Origin: Halicephalobus mephisto
Lineage: Eukaryota; Nematoda; Chromadorea; Rhabditida; Panagrolaimidae
Assembly: GCA_009193035.1 (NCBI GenBank)
Contig: SWDT01000001.1
Span: forward strand, 434,001-498,000
Length of the DNA stretch: 64,000 bases
Reading direction: 5' to 3'
Shown here: positions 59,901 to 64,000 of the stretch, one piece after another
How positions within the stretch are numbered: position 1 is the first letter of the stretch
How the letters are laid out: each line of letters begins with the position of its first letter
Notes under the pieces: model-generated
The model's database searches: none
Seen by the model: the letters and a program-made list of their open reading frames with translations, nothing else
Told to the model about the DNA's origin: nothing
Position numbers and translations under genes: made by a program

Positions 59901-60593
59901 TCATTATTAGCAGATTTCTAAAATATACGACGGAAGGCTAAAGAAAACAGACCGCCAAATCCGCTGTTGACCCTTGAATGGCAGAAAGACAAGGAACCTC
60001 CCAACGAGCTTGATTATCAATGAACAAGGCGAAAATTTACGACTTGTTTTAGGGGTACCAAGCTCTCTGCCGGCGGCAAGATGAAAGAGAAAACCAAGGC
60101 TCAACCGTGGTTCTCTTTCTTTCTCTCTTCGTCAAGGGAGGCAGCCTGCTGTCTGCAGTATTCTCTCCGTTCAGCCAATGGATGGTAGAGTTGTGTCGAT
60201 GGGGCGGGGTCTTCCGATCCAAAAGGCCAAAAAATCTTCTTCGGTCTTGGTTGCCCCAAGCAAGTGCGAACTCTTTTTGAACCCATTCTATCGACGGAAA
60301 GCTTGTCCACGCCCTTTAGAGCCCAGATAACCGAGATGCTGTCTTCCGAGGGCTCGTGGCCACCCGAGCGTCAGTTTGACAAAATACCGGGCTATTATTC
60401 ACCGTTTCCCGCGAAATCACCACATTATCGCTTTGGTCCGAGTTTTATTGCCTTCTCGAGTGAAGGTGAATAAAAATAAATTTGTTACTTTCGTTTTATT
60501 TTATGACTTTTTCGTGATGAGTTATTAATTAGGTGATAATAATTTTAGATTTTTACATTCCCAATTACGAGTTTGAAATTTACTTAATCAACT

Positions 60594-63500
60594 ATGATGT
60601 ATGGGAATAATGCAGCCATAGCGGCTGCAGCTAATAATTCAAATCCCTCTAATCCAGGAATTCCATCTTGGGACGATACCAGTCAGACTGGCAATTTGAC
60701 AAACTCTGCCAACAACTATTGGTCTTCCACGGTCCAACATCAAACAGCAGCCGCAGCCATTGCTTCTGCTGTGGCCCACGCAACTTCATCTTCAAGTTCC
60801 TCTCCTACTAGGAACGGTCTAACCACGAATTTTTATGATTCCGTCAATCCCAGTGCTAGTACAGCTTCTCTATATTTTCAAAACAGCTATATGAAGAATA
60901 TGATTCCTTGGGAAGCAGGGCAAGTGATTTTTTTAAACTAAATTACAGTAGTACAAAGCCAAATTTTGGACGATGACTGATTAGTCCTATCACTTGATAT
61001 TTGAAAATTCATAAATCTAAAATGGTAACATAGTGGCAAGAAAAATCATCGATTGCAGCGGGGAGAAGAACGCCATCTATCGTAGCCTTGTGCATGAGAC
61101 TGACCCGTCAGCGAGGCGTCCTGCCTTATTCTGTAGAGCAAACGGGTTTTCATTTGAAGATATTGTCTTCATCTAGTTTGCCAGAATAATTTTCGATAGA
61201 GTTTCATTGTTCCATTTGAAACTTTCTAAAAGTACCATATTACTATTTTTTGAAAAAAATAATTTTTCTAAAATTAAAAAAGACAAAATGTATCAACCAG
61301 GAGATTTCATGTAATATCGCTTTTGTTTCATTAATTTTAATGGAAAAATCTCCAGGTTCAATCCATATTCCGGGTTCAATGCTGCTTCAACATCCCAATT
61401 CTCCGTCGGGGAACGTCAAGTACCCCTACCTTCCCAGCCAATGTTTCCATGGATGAAAATGTCAGGTCAGTTGCAATTTTTAATTTATTTTATTGTTTAA
61501 TTTAGTTTTTCTCATTATCTTTTTCCATTTCTCTCGAAAAATCCTGATCTGTCTTACTGTAGCTTCTTTTGTGAACGCTGTGGGAGGGGATCTGCCTGTT
61601 TCGTTCACACCAGCAGTGCCAGAAAAGGGACACAATTGGGCCACTAATCATTGTCCAAGTGCGAACCCAAGCAGATCCTGTCACCCAGCTCCTATATTTA
61701 TTTACATACTTTCCAACCGTCTGCTTGTCGGATTTTCCTCAAGAAGTGTTAATTGGGTAATGATTAAATCAATAACGAAATTTCGATACTTTGATTGCAT
61801 AAGTCCAGTCTTTGTTTCTCCAAAACAAATTACCTTCCCGATGACTAAAAGTTCCCACAGCAGCTGTCGATGGATCTACAATAGATAATGATGAATAAGC
61901 CGCCAAAGAACTTTTTTGAGTTGTCACTTTGTTTTGGTTGGATTTGAGTTTTCTGATTGGCACAAGGTTGAATGATGATTCGGACAGTTGCCAGATTTTC
62001 TCACTTGGGTGATGATCTGCGCAATAATGATCAATGTTGAGATCTATGAAGCGGTTTCCATCAGGTTCAGAATCAGAATTAGAATTAGATTCAGGTTCAG
62101 AATTAGATTCAGAATCAAAATCAGATTCAGAATCAGAATTAGATTCAAGTTCAGATTCAGATTCAGAATTAGATTCAGAATCAAAATCAGATTCAGATTC
62201 AGAATCAGAATTAGATTCAAAGTAAAATTACGGAATTTGTATGGAACGTTTAGATAAACCGGATAGTATGATTTGCTAGTGCCAAGTTGTTTTTTAATAG
62301 TCATCATTCGTCTACAGTACATTTAATATCTTATTTGTGAAAAAGAAATATCTAAGACAAATATCATTTTTACATCTAAAATGATAGTATTAACTCGATT
62401 CAAATGAAATTCATATATGACATTGTTAAATCTGTGGGTTACCACATCAAGGGAATGGATAAACACACTTTATTCACTAATAATACAGAATCTAACACAA
62501 TAAACAGCAAATATTAATAAAAAAAATTGTTTTTTTAAGGATTGCTGAATTCCTTTTATACTTTATTACGGACCGTGGTTCCTTGTGTTATATTATTCGA
62601 TAATATCTACCGGATCCAACTGAAATTAATCTTTGAAATTTCCAAAGAATTTAACTTTCTACTGCATGTAATTAGAATTTCTAACATTTATTATATTAGT
62701 GACTAAATTACACTATTATTTATGATTTATAAACGAAAAAAATTAAAAAATAACTCGAAATTAGTGAAAAGGTATCATCCGGCTTGCTCAAGTGTTGTGT
62801 GCAAATTTTAGAATTTTACTTTGGTTTTGATTCTGATGACAACCGCTTCATAGATCTTAGTACAGAAAAATCATCTAAAACATGAACAAAGATTTTGTTT
62901 TCAAAGCTCATTCGGTATTTCTTTGTTAACAAAGGTCATGAACTGTGTTGTCGATTTACGGGCCCAATCAGCTCTGCTCATCTAGAGACAGTAAATCAAA
63001 ACTGGGAAGCAGCTCGTAAAAAAGTCTTCTCAATGTTCCTATTTCGGTAGTCACCTGGCCTCGTGCGAAGGTCGTTGTGAAAGACCCAATGGCTTCAGCC
63101 GTTTTTTCGGATAATGAAAAACGTTTTCGGTTTTCAATTTAAAATTGTTGATTTATGGCGATATTCGATTCAAGTCTGGCATGAAGAGGAAATCGTTTTC
63201 GACTGCATTACGGTAGTTAAGTGGGCTTCGGAAATTAAATCCTCAAAAAATGGTTTCCATGCTATGAATCAGATTTTTAACAAATTTCGTGATTGTTAAT
63301 TAAAATTTAAATTTAGTTAACATCAATTATCTGTCACTTGTGTTTGCCAACGAACTATTGTCACTTTCCTTTGTCTTGCCAAATGCCAACGGTCTTTGTT
63401 GAACTAAGACTAGCGGGTGTTCGTCGAGAGACGAAGATAAAAGCTCGCCGCCGGCCACGCTGGGATGAATTATGATTATGGGTAGAAGACGAGCAAATAT

Positions 63501-63911
63501 CGATGGTGAACAAAAATGACCCATTCTTTCTTTCTCGCTTATCTTGTCAGCAACGAATTGGACACTTGCAATTTTAAAATTAAACAATCGTTATAGGAGC
63601 AAAAAGCGGTGATAATAAAAGAACAAGACAGACTTATTCAAGAACACAAACACTGGAATTGGAAAAAGAATTTCACTTTAATAGATATCTCACCAGGAAA
63701 AGGAGACAAGAAATCTCCGACAGTCTGCAGTTGAGCGAGAGACAAGTGAGTTCTTCGAGTTTTTGAATTATATAACCCATCGTTTAAGGTTAAAATATGG
63801 TTCCAAAACAGAAGAATGAAACACAAAAAGGAAACCAAAAACGACCAATCCAACAGTAACGAAAGCGGAGGCGATGATAGTGGAAATGAAGACAGAAATA
63901 TTCGACGATGA
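60594..63911 (+). CDS. egl-5: EGL-5 type Hox protein
   Basis: Homeodomain factor for posterior body and male-tail fates in C. elegans. Exons 60594-60919, 61356-61465, 63597-63745 and 63789-63911 give 235 residues, close to C. elegans EGL-5. The N-terminus is Ala/Asn/Ser-rich. A hexapeptide for PBC cofactor binding, FPWMKM, is at 139-144. The homeodomain is at about 152-211 ([51 protein letters not shown]), with an intron between residues 44 and 45 of the domain, a site common in Hox genes. A short acidic tail follows. The first intron uses a GC donor (GG|GCAAGT), required to keep the hexapeptide in frame. The second intron is 2.1 kb and holds a hexanucleotide repeat. Assignment to egl-5 rather than mab-5 or lin-39 rests on the RRQEIS and C-terminal context. 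Confidence 0.88.
61466..63596 (+). other. Large second intron of egl-5
   Basis: This 2.1 kb intron separates the hexapeptide exon from the homeobox. It contains the hexanucleotide repeat at 62,062-62,222 and near-palindromic TTACNGTAR sites (for example 61,555 and 63,210). Large introns in Hox genes often carry enhancers; that is inference here. No gene is nested in it. Confidence 0.6.
62062..62222. repeat. Imperfect hexanucleotide microsatellite (GATTCA/GAATCA/GAATTA)
   Basis: About 27 units of a 6 bp motif, alternating mostly between AGATTC, AGAATC and AGAATT, run without interruption. Since the period is a multiple of three, all frames stay open; one reads as Asp/Ser/Glu repeats and another as Arg/Ile/Phe repeats. 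Open frames here are an effect of the repeat and not genes. Confidence 0.85.
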
Positions 63912-64000
63912 GTTTAATTCCGGCTTATTGAATGATCTGCAACTATTCCAAAGCTTAATCCTACAGAATACGAGTGTCCTGGTGTCTTCGATTGGCTTCT
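63912..64000 (+). other. egl-5 3' flank to end of window
   Basis: The last 89 bases follow the egl-5 stop codon and are presumably 3' UTR. No polyadenylation signal is seen before the window ends. Confidence 0.5.

Larger units (their letters stand above)
49772..60593. other. 10.8 kb Hox intergenic interval
   Basis: The interval separates the 5' ends of the two divergent posterior Hox genes. Many short open frames occur (for example 51,932-52,225; 54,753-55,248; 57,554-57,853; 60,101-60,473) but none has a domain or splice context. It contains the ~100 bp repeat family (separate entries), scattered TTACNGTAR near-palindromes and a hairpin at 58,337-58,359 (AAAGCTAC, 7 bp loop, GTAGCTTT). No microRNA or tRNA was recognised. 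The likely role is cis-regulatory. Confidence 0.6.

Noticed and set aside
49772..60593. Search for a miR-10-family/mir-57 hairpin near the posterior Hox gene
   Set aside because: C. elegans mir-57 lies by nob-1, so I looked for the TACCCTGTAG seed and its complement from 46 to 64 kb; none was seen by eye. A structural search could still find a diverged one.
61988..62322. Three overlapping open frames (Arg/Ile/Phe, Asp/Ser/Glu and Leu/Asn repeats)
   Set aside because: All are produced by the 6 bp microsatellite in the egl-5 intron.
1..64000. tRNA, rRNA, CRISPR or bacterial operon features
   Set aside because: No B-box-like GGTTCGANTCC in a cloverleaf context, no rRNA strings and no regular spacer-repeat array were found.

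Overview
This window is nuclear DNA of a nematode. The evidence is the A+T-rich composition, genes cut by many 42-60 bp GT-AG introns, start codons that follow closely on a pyrimidine-rich AG (possible spliced-leader acceptors), and genes with clear Caenorhabditis counterparts: a posterior Hox gene of the nob-1/php-3 type, egl-5, mblk-1, pen-2, copine, and lysosomal glucosylceramidases. I cannot name the species. No bacterial or organellar features were seen. Gene models were built by hand by matching reading phase across splice sites. Every complete model has a length divisible by three.

Layout. 1-741 (+): the 3' end of an immunoglobulin-domain gene. 1151-5816 (-): mblk-1 (E93/LCoR family), nine exons with a remote first exon. 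5817-9171: gene-poor spacer with one decayed coding-like patch. 9172-10606 (+): a small unknown protein followed by a REEP/Yop1 ER-shaping protein. 11866-13707 (+): an NHL/propeller-like unknown, convergent with 13798-15899 (-), an ERMP1-family protein that has lost the M28 peptidase zinc site. 15900-18777: spacer with a LINE fragment. 18778-23915 (-): a complete GRAF-type BAR-PH-RhoGAP-SH3 protein with possible alternative first exons in its largest intron. 23916-30577: spacer and mobile-element graveyard, with a Tc1-like remnant and a Polinton/Maverick-type cysteine protease remnant flanked by an inverted repeat. 30578-32054 (-): an SBSPON-like secreted protein. 34915-38995 (+): two tandem glucosylceramidases. 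40827-42818 (-): a copine. 44454-46535 (+): the complex I 49-kDa subunit (NDUFS2), then the gamma-secretase subunit pen-2 only 151 bp downstream, a likely operon. 48065-49771 (-): nob-1/php-3 Hox gene. 49772-60593: a 10.8 kb interval with no recognised gene, carrying a diverged ~100 bp repeat family. 60594-63911 (+): egl-5 Hox gene.

The most notable architecture is the head-to-head pairing of the two posterior Hox genes across one large, probably regulatory interval. Other points of interest are the catalytically dead ERMP1 paralogue, the somatomedin-B domain split by a ~170-residue insertion, the GC-AG intron in egl-5, the intron turnover between tandem glucosylceramidases, and the Polinton protease fossil.
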